Shown: positions 1 through 9,258 of the stretch, in pieces
Layout of the letters: every line of letters starts with the position of its first letter
How positions within the stretch are numbered: position 1 is the first letter of the stretch
Origin: Curtobacterium salicis
GTDB taxonomy: Bacteria; Actinomycetota; Actinomycetes; Actinomycetales; Microbacteriaceae
Assembly (NCBI RefSeq): GCF_011759505.1
Contig: NZ_JAAOYO010000001.1
Coordinates: forward strand, 248,001 to 312,000
Reading direction: 5' to 3'
DNA length: 64,000 bases
Notes under the pieces: model-generated
What the model was told of the DNA's origin: nothing
The model's input: only the letters and a program-made list of their open reading frames with translations
Database searches by the model: none
Translations under genes and position numbers: made by a program

Positions 1-1
1 C

Positions 2-1462
2 GGTGGTCCCGACGGGGACTCCGCCTCCGGTTCCTTCGAACGGGTCCCGACGACCGTCGACACGCGTGGCGTGCGGGGGACCACCGTGCGGGTCGGCGTG
101 ACCGTGGACGGCTACCGGGGGGTCTGGCTCCCCACGGTCGGCGACCTGTCGGCCGTGACGTTCCGCGGACGCGATGCGGACCGGGAACGGACCGCGTTCT
201 TCTACAACCGCTCCACCGGCACCGCCGCGGTCGTCGACGGGGTGACCGATCGCACCCGGTACACCCTTTCGGCGGTGCTCCCCGAGCAGCCGAGTGCCGA
301 GGAACTGGCCGTCGCCCGACCGGGCGACGCCGTCGTCCCGACCCCCCGTGCGGTGCCGGCCGCCGTGCGGGACACGGTCCGCGCCGACACCGGGGCGGAC
401 TCGGGACCGGGTGAGCAGCTGCTCGCCGTGCTCCAGGCACTCGTGCGTGACGGGTACGTCAGCCACGGGGTCGGCGACGACCGTCCCAGCCGGAGTGGGC
501 ACGGAGCGGACCGGATCACACAGCTCCTCACCGCGGTGCCGATGGTGGGGGACCAGGAGCAGTACGCGGTGGCGGCGGCCCTGATGGCCCAGGAGATCGG
601 CTTCCCCGCACGGGTCGTGCTGGGCTTCGCTGCTGGCGGCGACTCGGGAGCGGAGCGGTCCGGCCCGGCGTCGTCGGGTTCGTCGTCGTCCGATTCGACG
701 ACGTTCCGCGGTTCGGACGTGACCGCGCGCATCGAGGTGGACACGGCGCAGTGGGGGTGGGTGATGCTCGACCCCAACCCGGCGGTGCGGACGATCCCGG
801 ACGAATCCGACCAGACTCCCCAACCCGTGACGCGGCCGGAGACCGTGGTCCCGCCACCGCCTGCGGAACAGCTCGACCAGGACCAGCAGACACCGCCACA
901 GGCCGACCGCGACACGCCACCGACCCAGCCTGCCTGGTTGCAGGTCCTGCTCGCGGTGCTGCCGTGGGCACTCGGTGTCCTCGGACTCCTCGCACTGGTG
1001 CTGCTGCCCCTCGCCACGATCGTGCTCGTCAAGCGGCTCCGGCGGCGTCGTCGTCGGCGCGCTCCGGTGGCACGGACCCGGGTGGTGGGCGCCTGGGACG
1101 AGTACCGGGACGCCCTGCTCGACGGCGGACACCCCGTCGATGCGACGGCGACGCGACGGGAGGTCGGCGCAGCCGCTCCGGGCGACGCGGGCGTCGTGAT
1201 CGCGGCGGACGCCGACGCCGCCGTCTTCGGTCCGACCGACGTCGACCACGCGACCGCCGACCGGACCTGGGCGGCGGCCGACGGCGCGATCGCCGGTCTC
1301 CGCGTCGGACGTGGGCGACGCGCCCGCCTCCGGGCGGCCACGTCACTGCGATCGCTCCGGCGTCGACGGCCGGCGGAGGCTGCTCTGATCGGCGGTGACT
1401 ACGATGTCCCGAGGCCGGAGGCACCTCGCGGACGGCCGGACGAGGACAGAGGCACCCTGTGA
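2..1462 (+). CDS. Transglutaminase-fold membrane protein, catalytically dead, 5' partial
   Basis: The frame is open to the left edge, so the N-terminus is missing. Visible parts are an extracytoplasmic region, a transglutaminase-core-like stretch (about bases 500-790), a Pro/Gln/Asp-rich linker, one strong membrane helix (about 935-1033) followed by an Arg-rich stop-transfer segment, and a cytoplasmic tail. The core keeps the family pattern (FPARVVLGF, then WGWVMLDPNP), but the catalytic Cys of G-x-C-E-x-F-A is Gln here (GDQEQYA, codon 554-556) and the His of HAWVEV is Thr (TARIEV, codon 722-724). Only the Asp remains, so transglutaminase or protease activity is unlikely. It overlaps the next gene by 4 bases (GTGA). 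Related TgpA-type genes often sit with MoxR and DUF58 genes; the upstream side is outside the window. Confidence 0.8.
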   Translation, partial: GGPDGDSASGSFERVPTTVDTRGVRGTTVRVGVTVDGYRGVWLPTVGDLSAVTFRGRDADRERTAFFYNRSTGTAAVVDGVTDRTRYTLSAVLPEQPSAEELAVARPGDAVVPTPRAVPAAVRDTVRADTGADSGPGEQLLAVLQALVRDGYVSHGVGDDRPSRSGHGADRITQLLTAVPMVGDQEQYAVAAALMAQEIGFPARVVLGFAAGGDSGAERSGPASSGSSSSDSTTFRGSDVTARIEVDTAQWGWVMLDPNPAVRTIPDESDQTPQPVTRPETVVPPPPAEQLDQDQQTPPQADRDTPPTQPAWLQVLLAVLPWALGVLGLLALVLLPLATIVLVKRLRRRRRRRAPVARTRVVGAWDEYRDALLDGGHPVDATATRREVGAAAPGDAGVVIAADADAAVFGPTDVDHATADRTWAAADGAIAGLRVGRGRRARLRAATSLRSLRRRRPAEAALIGGDYDVPRPEAPRGRPDEDRGTL

Positions 1463-3276
1463 TCAGATGCGAACACTGCGGATCGGCGCTCCCGGACGGA
1501 GCGATCTTCTGCGGTGAGTGCGGACGAGCCGTCACGACCTCGGCAGCTCGCCGCACTGCACCCGTCGAACCCGTAGACCGGGCGACCCCGCCGCCGCTGC
1601 AGCAGCCCGACACCCACGGTCGCGCACCGGAGCGCGACAGCGACGCCTGGCTGCCGGAATCGACGCTGGACCCGGCGACCCGCGCCTGGTTGACCGGCAC
1701 CGACGACGAGCGTTCTGCTCCGCGGCCGACCGAACCGCGTCCCGACCTGACGCCGCGGAGCGCCCCCACACACGTGCACGGCTCCGGCACCGGTCTCGGT
1801 GACTGGACCGGACGACCCGCCGACACCGCCACGGACACCCCCGCCGAACCGACGCTCGACCCGGACGCCTTCCCCGCCGAGACCGTCGCGCCGCAGGACG
1901 ACCCCGAGATCCAGCGGACCGCAGCCTGGGCTCCCGCCGACCCGGACCGTGCCGGCGAGGACGTCGCCGCTCCCGGAGCCGCACCGGTCTGGCAGCCCCA
2001 GGACACCCCGGCCGCGCCACCGGCCGGACCGTCGTGGTGGATCGGACGGGCACCCTCCGCGGTCGCCACCGACGCCACGGCGTCGGACGCCGCGACCGTG
2101 CCCGGCACCGACCGTGCCGACGACGACCACGTCGGAGCCGTCGACGACGGTCCTCGACCCGGGGACACCGCTGCGTTCCAGCCGGTCGTCGAACGACGCG
2201 CCCCGCGCCCCGCCCCGCTCGTCGCCCCCGGCAGCCAGAGCGCCACCTGTCACGTCTGCGGGCACGCGCTCGAACCCGACGACATCTTCTGCGAGGAGTG
2301 CGGCTCCGTCCGTCCCGCGGTCACCGCGGCGTTCACCGGCCCCGTGATGCCGCTCCCACTCACCCGACCGGACTGGGCCGCGGACGAGGACGCCCTGCGG
2401 AGCGCCGTCTCCGACGCCCACGAGTTGACCGACGAGGCGGACGGGCTCGACCCTGCTCGTGTCGACCCTGCTCGTGACGACGCGGACGCGGTCTCTGCCG
2501 GTGAGGTCTCCGCCGATGAGATGCCCGCCGATGAGGTGCCCGCCGGTGAGGTCCGCGCCGACGAGGTGCCCGCAGACGAGGTGCCCGCCGACTCCGCCGC
2601 TCCGTCCTCGGACCGTTCTGACGACGGTGCCGAGCACGACGGTGCCGAGCACGACTCCGCCGCCGACGGCGCCGAGCACGGCCACGCCGCCGACGACGGC
2701 GCCGCGCAGGACGACGACGGCGCCCCCGTCGCCGACGTCGCGCCCTCAGACGAGCAAGCACGCCCGGACACGGCGGCTCCCGGCCAGGAGGCACACCACC
2801 CCCCGTCGGCCGCGCCACTCCCGCCCGTCGATGCACCACTCCCGAGCAGCGAGCACACTGCCGAGGCGCAGAACGGCGACTCGCTGACCGGCCGTGCCGA
2901 CCAGGACGAGGACGTCGAAGCGACGCGCATCGTCTCCCGCGCCCCGGAACTCGAGCCCTTCCTGCTGCACTTCAGCACCGGTGAGCGGCTCGGCGTGCAC
3001 GGATCCGCGCTCCTCGGCCGCCTGCCGCGCCCCGAGTCCCACGAACACTTCGACGACCTGTTGACGATCCGCGACCCGGGCAAGTCCGTGTCCAAGACGC
3101 ATCTGGAACTCGGGCGTGACGGCGACGACCTCTGGGTCTCGGACCGTCACTCCGGCAACGGCACGGTGATCCGGCACATCGACGGCTCCATCCGCCGGTG
3201 CGAACCCGGACGTCGGTACCGGGTCGAACGTGGCGCCCGGGTGGACGTGGGGGAGCAGTTCTTCCTGCTCCAGTGA
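1459..3276 (+). CDS. FHA-domain protein with two zinc ribbons
   Basis: This 605-residue protein starts with a zinc ribbon (C4, C7, C18, C21), has a second one mid-protein (C264, C267, C278, C281) and ends in an FHA domain (about 500-605). FHA landmarks are visible: LLGRLP, SVSKTHLEL and SGNGT, the set that binds phosphothreonine peptides. The two ribbons share the spacing C-x2-C-x10-C-x2-C and look like copies of each other. The long linkers are Pro/Ala/Asp/Glu rich and probably disordered, with a 15-base tandem repeat around 2494-2592. The GTG start overlaps the upstream gene by 4 bases. It is likely a Ser/Thr-kinase-linked signalling adaptor; the partner is not visible here. Confidence 0.85.
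   Translation: MIRCEHCGSALPDGAIFCGECGRAVTTSAARRTAPVEPVDRATPPPLQQPDTHGRAPERDSDAWLPESTLDPATRAWLTGTDDERSAPRPTEPRPDLTPRSAPTHVHGSGTGLGDWTGRPADTATDTPAEPTLDPDAFPAETVAPQDDPEIQRTAAWAPADPDRAGEDVAAPGAAPVWQPQDTPAAPPAGPSWWIGRAPSAVATDATASDAATVPGTDRADDDHVGAVDDGPRPGDTAAFQPVVERRAPRPAPLVAPGSQSATCHVCGHALEPDDIFCEECGSVRPAVTAAFTGPVMPLPLTRPDWAADEDALRSAVSDAHELTDEADGLDPARVDPARDDADAVSAGEVSADEMPADEVPAGEVRADEVPADEVPADSAAPSSDRSDDGAEHDGAEHDSAADGAEHGHAADDGAAQDDDGAPVADVAPSDEQARPDTAAPGQEAHHPPSAAPLPPVDAPLPSSEHTAEAQNGDSLTGRADQDEDVEATRIVSRAPELEPFLLHFSTGERLGVHGSALLGRLPRPESHEHFDDLLTIRDPGKSVSKTHLELGRDGDDLWVSDRHSGNGTVIRHIDGSIRRCEPGRRYRVERGARVDVGEQFFLLQ
2494..2592 (+). repeat. 15-bp tandem repeat inside FHA gene
   Basis: Six and a half in-frame copies of a 15-base unit encode SAGEV, SADEM, PADEV, PAGEV, RADEV, PADEV, PAD. 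A second degenerate repeat (DGAEH-type units) follows at about 2626-2700. Both lie in the acidic linker before the FHA domain, where copy number could vary without breaking the frame. Confidence 0.85.
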
Positions 3277-3370
3277 CGTCGGAGGCTCTCCCTCCACAGG
3301 GACGCCGCCGTCGGTGGGTTCTCCACGGATGCCGTCAGGCCGCCACCACCCACGTGGGCCGTGCGCTGCA

Positions 3371-4194
3371 ATGGTCGTCATGGGTCCTCGTGGAGCACGT
3401 CGTGCAGCCGTCACCGTCACGATCGTGATGGTGCTCGGGGCGTTCGTCGTCCCGTCTTCCGGCGCGTCCGCCCTGTGGGTCGCTGCCGTGGTCTGCGGCA
3501 TCGCCGGGCTGGCCGTGCGTCCTCCGGCCTGCGCCGATGCACCGCCGGTCGTCGTCGTCCCGCCCGGTCCTGATCCAGCTGCACAGGGCGTCGTGCCGGA
3601 CGACGACGCTCGCACCCCGGTGGGAACCCACCTGCTGGTCGGCCGGACCGTCACCGGTGAACCCGTTCGTGCCGACGCCGCCGCGGGCATCGTCGTGTGC
3701 GGTACCGGAGCCCTCGCCCGTGCGGTGTTCGCGGGGCTGGTCGACCAGCTCGACGCCGTCCGAGACCCCGACGCCGGACATGGCATCGGCGCCGGACGGG
3801 AACTCGACGCCGGACGTGGCCCCGGCGCCGGACGGAGTCCGCTCGACGTGTCGGTCCGACCGCCGTCGTTGCGCATCGCCGCCGACCGGCCGGTGTTCGG
3901 GCTGCGCATCGTCCGCGACACGATGCCCGACGGCACGGCGGCCGCAGTGCTGCTGGCGCCCGACGGCACACGTCTCGGATCCGTCGTGCTCGTCCCCGGC
4001 GCGTCGTCATCGCCCCGACGGTGGGCCGTGGTCGTCGACGTCACGCGCTACGGCTGTCGCGTCCGTCGCCGCCGGAGCGACGGGTCAGTCGAGCCGGCCG
4101 GGATCACCGTCCGCCCGACCCTGCCGATGCTCGTCACGCCGGACCGGCTGGTCGTCCCGTGTGAACCGACGGACCCGGACGACCCGGCCCGAGG
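3371..4194 (+). pseudogene. Membrane protein remnant, possibly FtsK/SpoIIIE-like, no proper stop
   Basis: Codon use (third base almost always G/C) marks this frame as coding from about 3371 to 4190. The frame then runs open through the antisense of the asparaginase gene to a stop at 4913-4915, so its natural end appears lost; a shift before 4162 would meet a TGA at 4162-4164. The protein begins with two membrane helices and has a short Gly/Ala/Arg repeat (DAGHG, GAGRE, DAGRG, GAGRS). A segment ending GIVVCGTGALARAVFAGL resembles the pre-Walker-A region of FtsK/SpoIIIE ATPases but lacks GKS. ATG 3329 is an alternative start. The FtsK link is a weak inference; it could also be an intact gene of unknown function. 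Confidence 0.4.
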
Positions 4195-5181
4195 TCACCG
4201 CAGGCCGGAACCGGTCCGGACGGCACCCACGGGCAGCCCCCCGCCGAGCACCCGCTCGCCGGTGGCCGCGAGGACCGCATCGGCGGCCGCGGACTCGACC
4301 AGGCCGTTGCGCACCAGGAGGGTCAGCGCGGCGAGGGTCCCGGCACGCAGCGAGCCGTCGAGCACCTTGACCGCGACGGCCGGTCCTCCGGGAACGCCCA
4401 TCACCATGACGCCCTCGGCCCCGAGCTTCGCCAGGACACCCAGCCGTTCGATCGTCACGGTGTTCGCGCGTCCGACGCCGTCGATCGCCCAGGCGTTCGC
4501 CAGGACCGCCTCGGTCAGTGCGGCGGAGTCGTCGTCACTCCCGGCGACCACACCGGCGATGCCGCGGGCCAGGCCGGTGAGCGTGAGGGGGAACACCGGG
4601 GCGCCGCATCCGTCGACGCCGACGACGTCGACGACCTCCCCGGTCGCGTCCTCGACGGTGGCGCGGACGGCCCGCTGGAGCGGGTGGTCGATGTCCAGGT
4701 ACGACGCGCTGTCCCACCCGTGGACACGGCACGCGGCGAGCATGCCGGCGTGCTTGCCCGAGCAGTTCATCGCGAGCCGTCGCGGACCGGTCATGCTGCG
4801 CGCGGTCTCCCGGTCGAAGGGCAGGTCGGGCGGGCAGCCGAGGTCCTCCTCGACGTGGTCGAAGCGCTCGAGCATGCGCAGCGCGAGCGACTGGTGGGAC
4901 GGGGTGCCGGCGTGACTCGCGGTCGTCATGACGAGTTCGTCGCCCGAGAAGACCGCACCGGCCCGGCGGATCGCCAACGCCTGGAACGGCTTCATCGTCG
5001 ACCGGGGGTAGATGCTCGCCGTCGCGTCACCGACCGCGTCGATGACGGTGCCGTCGGCAGCGACGACCACCCCGGCGCCGATGTGCCGACTCTCGTCGAA
5101 GCCGGATCGGTCGAGGACCGCCAGCTCGACGGAACCGTCGACGGTGAGAGGATGACGGTCGGTGCTGGGGGCCGCGCTCAT
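4195..5181 (-). CDS. L-asparaginase II family amidohydrolase
   Basis: This 328-residue protein matches the thermolabile Rhizobium-type L-asparaginase family (PF06089), which hydrolyses asparagine to aspartate and ammonia and is unrelated in fold to E. coli AnsA/AnsB. Family signatures are YPRSTMKPFQ near residue 60 and NCSGKHAGML near residue 138, which supplies active-site Ser/Lys/His. Length is normal for the family and there is no signal peptide, so it should be cytoplasmic. It is transcribed against its neighbours. A TAGGCT -10 box ends 6 bases before the ATG, so the mRNA is probably leaderless. Confidence 0.9.
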   Translation of the reverse strand: MSAAPSTDRHPLTVDGSVELAVLDRSGFDESRHIGAGVVVAADGTVIDAVGDATASIYPRSTMKPFQALAIRRAGAVFSGDELVMTTASHAGTPSHQSLALRMLERFDHVEEDLGCPPDLPFDRETARSMTGPRRLAMNCSGKHAGMLAACRVHGWDSASYLDIDHPLQRAVRATVEDATGEVVDVVGVDGCGAPVFPLTLTGLARGIAGVVAGSDDDSAALTEAVLANAWAIDGVGRANTVTIERLGVLAKLGAEGVMVMGVPGGPAVAVKVLDGSLRAGTLAALTLLVRNGLVESAAADAVLAATGERVLGGGLPVGAVRTGSGLR

Positions 5182-5187
5182 GTCGCG

Positions 5188-5193
5188 AGCCTA
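5188..5193 (-). promoter_or_regulatory. -10 box for asparaginase, leaderless
   Basis: TAGGCT on the minus strand, 6 bases before the ATG at 5181. No -35 box is obvious. Transcription would start at or next to the start codon. Confidence 0.65.
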
Positions 5194-5232
5194 CCGACCA
5201 CCGGAGAGTGCGCCACGACGAAGGGACCGCCG

Positions 5233-5730
5233 ATGACCGACCACTCCTACGAGGTCTCCGTGCGCTGGACCGGCGACCGGGGGACCGGCACGAGCGGGTA
5301 CCGCGACTACGGCCGCGACCACGTGATCAGCGCCACCGGCAAACACGACGTCCTCGGCAGCGCGGACCCGACCTTCCGGGGCGACCGCGACCGGTGGAAC
5401 CCGGAGGAGATGGTCCTCGCCGCCCTCAGCCAGTGCCACATGCTCAGCTACCTGTACGTCGCGACGACCCTCGGCATCACCGTCGTGGACTACCAGGACC
5501 GGGCGACCGCGAGCCTCGACGCACACCCGGACGGCACCGGTGAGTTGACGAGCGTGCTGCTCCGACCCGTCGTCACGATCCAGGAGTCCGACCGCGTCGA
5601 CGCCGCCCGTGCCGCACACGCCGAAGCGAACCGGTTGTGCTTCATCGCCCGCTCGGTGTCGTTCCCTGTCCACCACGAAGCCGAGATCCGGGTCCTCGGA
5701 GCCGACGCATCAGTGGGTGCGGCAGGATGA
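5233..5730 (+). CDS. OsmC-family peroxiredoxin
   Basis: This 165-residue protein of the OsmC/Ohr superfamily would reduce organic hydroperoxides with a pair of cysteines. Both are visible: C68 in SQCHMLSYL and C136 in NRLCFIARS, with the usual spacing of about 60-70 residues. W-N-P-E-E-M before the first Cys is typical. The start at 5233 is chosen because AAGGGA precedes it at a good distance; the open frame upstream is antisense to asparaginase. Its stop overlaps the next gene's ATG (ATGA). Whether it is OsmC or an Ohr-like relative is not settled by sequence alone. Confidence 0.88.
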   Translation: MTDHSYEVSVRWTGDRGTGTSGYRDYGRDHVISATGKHDVLGSADPTFRGDRDRWNPEEMVLAALSQCHMLSYLYVATTLGITVVDYQDRATASLDAHPDGTGELTSVLLRPVVTIQESDRVDAARAAHAEANRLCFIARSVSFPVHHEAEIRVLGADASVGAAG

Positions 5731-6704
5731 GCGGTGTGAAGCGTCTCCGTCTGCTCCCCCTCGTCCTCGTGCCCGCCGTGGTCCTTGGCCTCGCGGCCTG
5801 CTCCGGCTCCGGCTCGTCGGGCCCCTCCGCATCAGCCACCTCCGCCCCGAGTTCGACCCCGACGCCGATCACCTCGTGCCCGAAGCCCGGCAAGGCCTCG
5901 GACTCCGTCACGGCCACCGGCGCGGTCGGTGGCTCGGCGTCGCCCAAGGTGACGTTCGACAAGGGGCTGACGGCCGACCCGCCGCAGGCCACCCGCGTGG
6001 TGAAGGGCAAGGGCGCTGCCCTCGCGAAGGGCGACTTCGTCCAGGTCGCGTACACGGCGTTCAACGCGAAGGACGCGAAGAACCTCGTCACCGTCGGCTT
6101 CGACCAGGGGAACCCGCAGGTCCTCTCGGTCGGCGGCACCGGCTTCGGCGCGATCCTCGGATGCTCGAAGGTCGGTGACCGCGTGGCCGTCGTGGGCCAG
6201 GCCGCAGCACTCGGGTTCAACACGACGGGCTCGATCGTCGTCGTGGCCGACGTCGTCGAGCAGACCCCGACCAAGTCCACCGGGACCCCGCAGGACCAGG
6301 ACCCGGCGCTGCCGACGGTGAAGGACGCCGCCGACGGCGAGCCGACCATCACCATCCCGGACACCGACGCTCCGTCGAAGACGACCGCCGAGGTCATCAA
6401 GCAGGGCGACGGCGACACGATCAAGGACGGCGACACCGCGCTCGTCCAGTACAAGGGCGTGGCCTACAAGGGCGGCAAGGAGTTCGACTCCTCCTGGTCC
6501 AAGGGCTCCCCGACGACGTTCACCATCTCGAACAGCGGGCTGATCCCCGGCTTCGTGAAGGGCCTGGTCGGTCAGAAGGTCGGCTCCCAGGTGATGATCG
6601 TCGTCACCCCGGCGGACGGCTACGGCGCCAACCCGCCGGAGGGCTCGGGCATCCCTGCCAACGCCACCCTGGTCTTCGTGGTCGACCTGCTGGCCAAGGG
6701 CTGA
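5727..6704 (+). CDS. FKBP-type peptidyl-prolyl isomerase lipoprotein
   Basis: A 325-residue secreted lipoprotein: signal peptide with lipobox LAAC, lipidated at C25, then a Ser/Pro-rich spacer. Two FKBP-like domains follow. The first (about 85-195) is divergent; the second (about 225-325) carries the recognisable core [18 protein letters not shown] and [17 protein letters not shown]. It should assist folding of exported proteins by cis-trans isomerisation of X-Pro bonds on the outer face of the membrane. It overlaps the OsmC gene by 4 bases and dxr begins 5 bases after its stop. Confidence 0.9.
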   Translation: MSGVKRLRLLPLVLVPAVVLGLAACSGSGSSGPSASATSAPSSTPTPITSCPKPGKASDSVTATGAVGGSASPKVTFDKGLTADPPQATRVVKGKGAALAKGDFVQVAYTAFNAKDAKNLVTVGFDQGNPQVLSVGGTGFGAILGCSKVGDRVAVVGQAAALGFNTTGSIVVVADVVEQTPTKSTGTPQDQDPALPTVKDAADGEPTITIPDTDAPSKTTAEVIKQGDGDTIKDGDTALVQYKGVAYKGGKEFDSSWSKGSPTTFTISNSGLIPGFVKGLVGQKVGSQVMIVVTPADGYGANPPEGSGIPANATLVFVVDLLAKG

Positions 6705-6709
6705 TCCCG

Positions 6710-7801
6710 GTGTCGGGCCGCCGGCGCGTCGTCCTCCTCGGCAGCACGGGTTCGATCGGCACCCAGGCGCTCGACGTCATCGAGCGGAACCCGGACCGGT
6801 TCGAGGTCGTCGGCCTGACCGCGGGCAGCAACGCCGGCGCCCTCGCCGAGCAGGCCGAACGGTTCGGCGTCCGTGAGACCGCCCTCGGGTCGGCTGACGC
6901 GGAACGCCTGGTGCGCAGCATCGAGGCGGACGTCGTCCTGAACGGCATCACGGGTTCCGTCGGTCTCGGCCCGACCCTCGCCGTCCTCGAGACCGGGGTG
7001 ACCCTGGCGCTCGCGAACAAGGAGAGCCTGATCGTCGGCGGTGCGCTCGTGCAGGCCGCGGCGGCCCCGGGGCAGATCGTGCCGGTGGACAGCGAGCACT
7101 CCGCGATCGCGCAGGCACTCCGATCGGGCACGGACGCCGAGGTGCAACGGCTGGTCCTGACGGCCAGCGGCGGCCCGTTCCGCGGACGGAGCCGGGCCGA
7201 GCTCGGTGACGTCACGCCGGCGCAGGCGCTCGCCCACCCGACGTGGGACATGGGCCTCGTGGTCACGACGAACTCCGCGACGCTCGTCAACAAGGGACTC
7301 GAGGTCATCGAGGCGCACCTGCTGTTCGGCGTCCCCTACGACCGCATCGACGTCACGGTGCACGCACAGTCGGTCGTGCACTCGATGGTCGAGTTCGTCG
7401 ACGGCTCGACGATCGCACAGGCGTCACCGCCGGACATGCGGCTGCCGATCGCACTCGGCTTGGCGTGGCCCGATCGCGTCCCGCACGTCGGTGTCCCGCT
7501 CGACTGGACGACCGCGAGCACCTGGACGTTCGAACCGCTCGACACGCAGGCGTTCGGTGCCGTCGACCTCGCCAAGCGTGTCGGTGTCCTCGGCGGGACG
7601 TTCCCGGCGGTCTTCAACGCCGCCAACGAGCAGGCCGTCGCCGCGTTCCACGCCGGCGCGATCGGGTTCCTCGACATCGTGGACACGGTCGCGCGGGTCG
7701 TCGACGAGCACACGGCGGGGGAGCCGTCCCTCGACGGCGTGCTCGCCGCGGAGCGCTGGGCGCGGCAGACCGCGGACCGCATCCTGTCGCGCACGGCGTG
7801 A
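6710..7801 (+). CDS. dxr: 1-deoxy-D-xylulose-5-phosphate reductoisomerase
   Basis: Dxr converts DXP to MEP with NADPH, the first committed step of the MEP isoprenoid pathway. The 363-residue protein has the N-terminal Rossmann motif GSTGSIG (11-17), [12 protein letters not shown], the metal-binding [12 protein letters not shown] and the catalytic-loop region HPTWDMG. Length is slightly short of the usual 380-400. The GTG start lies 5 bases after the FKBP stop, and a site-2 protease follows, an order common in bacteria. ispG of the same pathway lies 3.7 kb downstream. Confidence 0.96.
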   Translation: MSGRRRVVLLGSTGSIGTQALDVIERNPDRFEVVGLTAGSNAGALAEQAERFGVRETALGSADAERLVRSIEADVVLNGITGSVGLGPTLAVLETGVTLALANKESLIVGGALVQAAAAPGQIVPVDSEHSAIAQALRSGTDAEVQRLVLTASGGPFRGRSRAELGDVTPAQALAHPTWDMGLVVTTNSATLVNKGLEVIEAHLLFGVPYDRIDVTVHAQSVVHSMVEFVDGSTIAQASPPDMRLPIALGLAWPDRVPHVGVPLDWTTASTWTFEPLDTQAFGAVDLAKRVGVLGGTFPAVFNAANEQAVAAFHAGAIGFLDIVDTVARVVDEHTAGEPSLDGVLAAERWARQTADRILSRTA

Positions 7802-7883
7802 TCCGTGCCTCCCGGGCGGCACCGCTCGGGAGGCGCACATCACCACCCAGCCCGCGTACGGCTCCGTCATGGGTGGCGTCCCG

Positions 7884-7889
7884 TACTCT
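7884..7889 (+). promoter_or_regulatory. -10 box for site-2 protease gene, leaderless
   Basis: TACTCT lies 6 bases before the GTG at 7896. No Shine-Dalgarno precedes either candidate start, which supports a leaderless mRNA and favours GTG 7896 over ATG 7869. Confidence 0.6.
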
Positions 7890-7895
7890 TTGCCG

Positions 7896-9224
7896 GTGAC
7901 CGTCGGAACCGTCCTGCTCTTCATCCTCGGCGTCGTCGTCTTCATCATCGGTCTGCTGGTGTCGATCGGCCTCCACGAGCTCGGCCACCTGGCCTTCGCC
8001 AAGCTGTTCAACGTCAAGGTGACCCAGTACTCCCTCGGCTTCGGCAAGGCGGTCTGGTCCTTCCGGCGGGGTGAGACGGAGTACGGCATCCGGCCGATCC
8101 TGCTCGGCGGCTACATCTCGATGGTCGGCATGCTCAAGCCGCGTGCCTCCGGTCGTGAGATCACGAACACGGGGATGTACTCGGCGTTCGTGCAGGACGC
8201 CCGGGCGGCCAGCGCGGAGCAGATCGAGGAGTCCGGCGGCGACGACTCGCGGGCGTTCTACCGGCTCACGCCGTGGAAGCGCATCATCGTGATGGTCGCC
8301 GGTCCGGCGATGAACCTGGTGATCGGCATCGTCCTGTTCGGGGTCCTGCTCGTCGGTTTCGGTGCGCCGACCACGACGTTCACCTCGAGTGTCGACTGCG
8401 TCCTGCCCACCAGCGCCCGCACGACGTGCGCGGACGGTGACGCGGTCTCGCCCGCGAAGCAGGCCGGACTGCGGTCGGGTGACGTCGTCCTGTCCGTCGG
8501 CGGGGTGCGCAACCCGACCATCACGCAGGTGTCCGAGACGTTCCAGCGGTCCGCGGGCGAGGCCGTCCCGGTCGTGGTCGAGCGGGACGGCACCGAGCGG
8601 ACGCTGCGGGTCACGCCGGCGTTGGCGACCCGCGACGTCTACACGGCCGACGGCACGGTCGCGAAGAACAGCGATGGCACGACGAAGACACAGCGTGTCG
8701 GTGTGGTCGGGGTCAGCATCGGGCAGACGTTGGTCCGGCAGTCGCCGGCTGCGGTCCTCCCCGCGACCGGCGCCCAGATCGGTGCCTCGGCGCACCTGAT
8801 CATCGACCTGCCGCAGCGCCTGGTCGCGGTCTGGAACGCGGCGTTCGGTTCGCAGGCCCGATCGCAGGACAGCCCGGTGTCGGTCGTCGGTGTCGGTCGG
8901 GCGATCGGGACGGTGTCGTCGATGAGTGGCGTGCCCGTGGTCGACAAGGTGTACACGATCCTCGGGCTGCTGGCCTCGCTGAACATCGGCCTCTTCGTGC
9001 TCAACATGGTGCCGCTCCTCCCGCTGGACGGCGGCCACATCGCGGGCGCGCTCTGGGAAGCCGTGAAGCGCCGGACCTTCCGCCTGTTCGGCAAGGCCGA
9101 TCCGGGTCCGATCGACCTGGCGAAGACGATGCCGCTGACGATGGTGGTCGTGGTGCTCCTCGCCGGCATGAGCGCGCTGCTCATCTACGCCGACATCGTC
9201 CGGCCGGTCGACCTCTTCGGGTAG
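7896..9224 (+). CDS. rseP: RIP site-2 zinc metalloprotease, RseP/RasP family
   Basis: This 442-residue intramembrane protease has the HExxH zinc motif in the first membrane helix (H27, E28, H31), a PDZ domain in the middle (about 190-250) and the second active-site motif NMVPLLPLDGGH near the C-terminus. It cuts membrane-spanning substrates such as anti-sigma factors (M. tuberculosis Rip1 is the related studied case). The start at GTG 7896 follows from the TACTCT box 6 bases upstream; ATG 7869 would add 9 residues. It follows dxr after about 95 bases. Confidence 0.93.
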   Translation: MTVGTVLLFILGVVVFIIGLLVSIGLHELGHLAFAKLFNVKVTQYSLGFGKAVWSFRRGETEYGIRPILLGGYISMVGMLKPRASGREITNTGMYSAFVQDARAASAEQIEESGGDDSRAFYRLTPWKRIIVMVAGPAMNLVIGIVLFGVLLVGFGAPTTTFTSSVDCVLPTSARTTCADGDAVSPAKQAGLRSGDVVLSVGGVRNPTITQVSETFQRSAGEAVPVVVERDGTERTLRVTPALATRDVYTADGTVAKNSDGTTKTQRVGVVGVSIGQTLVRQSPAAVLPATGAQIGASAHLIIDLPQRLVAVWNAAFGSQARSQDSPVSVVGVGRAIGTVSSMSGVPVVDKVYTILGLLASLNIGLFVLNMVPLLPLDGGHIAGALWEAVKRRTFRLFGKADPGPIDLAKTMPLTMVVVVLLAGMSALLIYADIVRPVDLFG

Positions 9225-9246
9225 CGGCGAGGGCGTCGGCGCGCAC

Positions 9247-9252
9247 TACGCT
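9247..9252 (+). promoter_or_regulatory. -10 box for permease gene, leaderless
   Basis: TACGCT ends 6 bases before the ATG at 9259. No Shine-Dalgarno is present. Confidence 0.65.
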
Positions 9253-9258
9253 CACCCC

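Noticed and set aside
2494..2592. CRISPR-like array
   Set aside because: The units are contiguous 15-base coding repeats with no spacers; they encode an acidic linker.
3230..3370. Earlier start for the FtsK-like remnant
   Set aside because: It would overlap the end of the FHA domain, and codon bias in this frame begins only about 3380.
4684..5232. Upstream extension of the OsmC frame
   Set aside because: It runs antisense through asparaginase; the OsmC family begins at 5233, where a Shine-Dalgarno is present.
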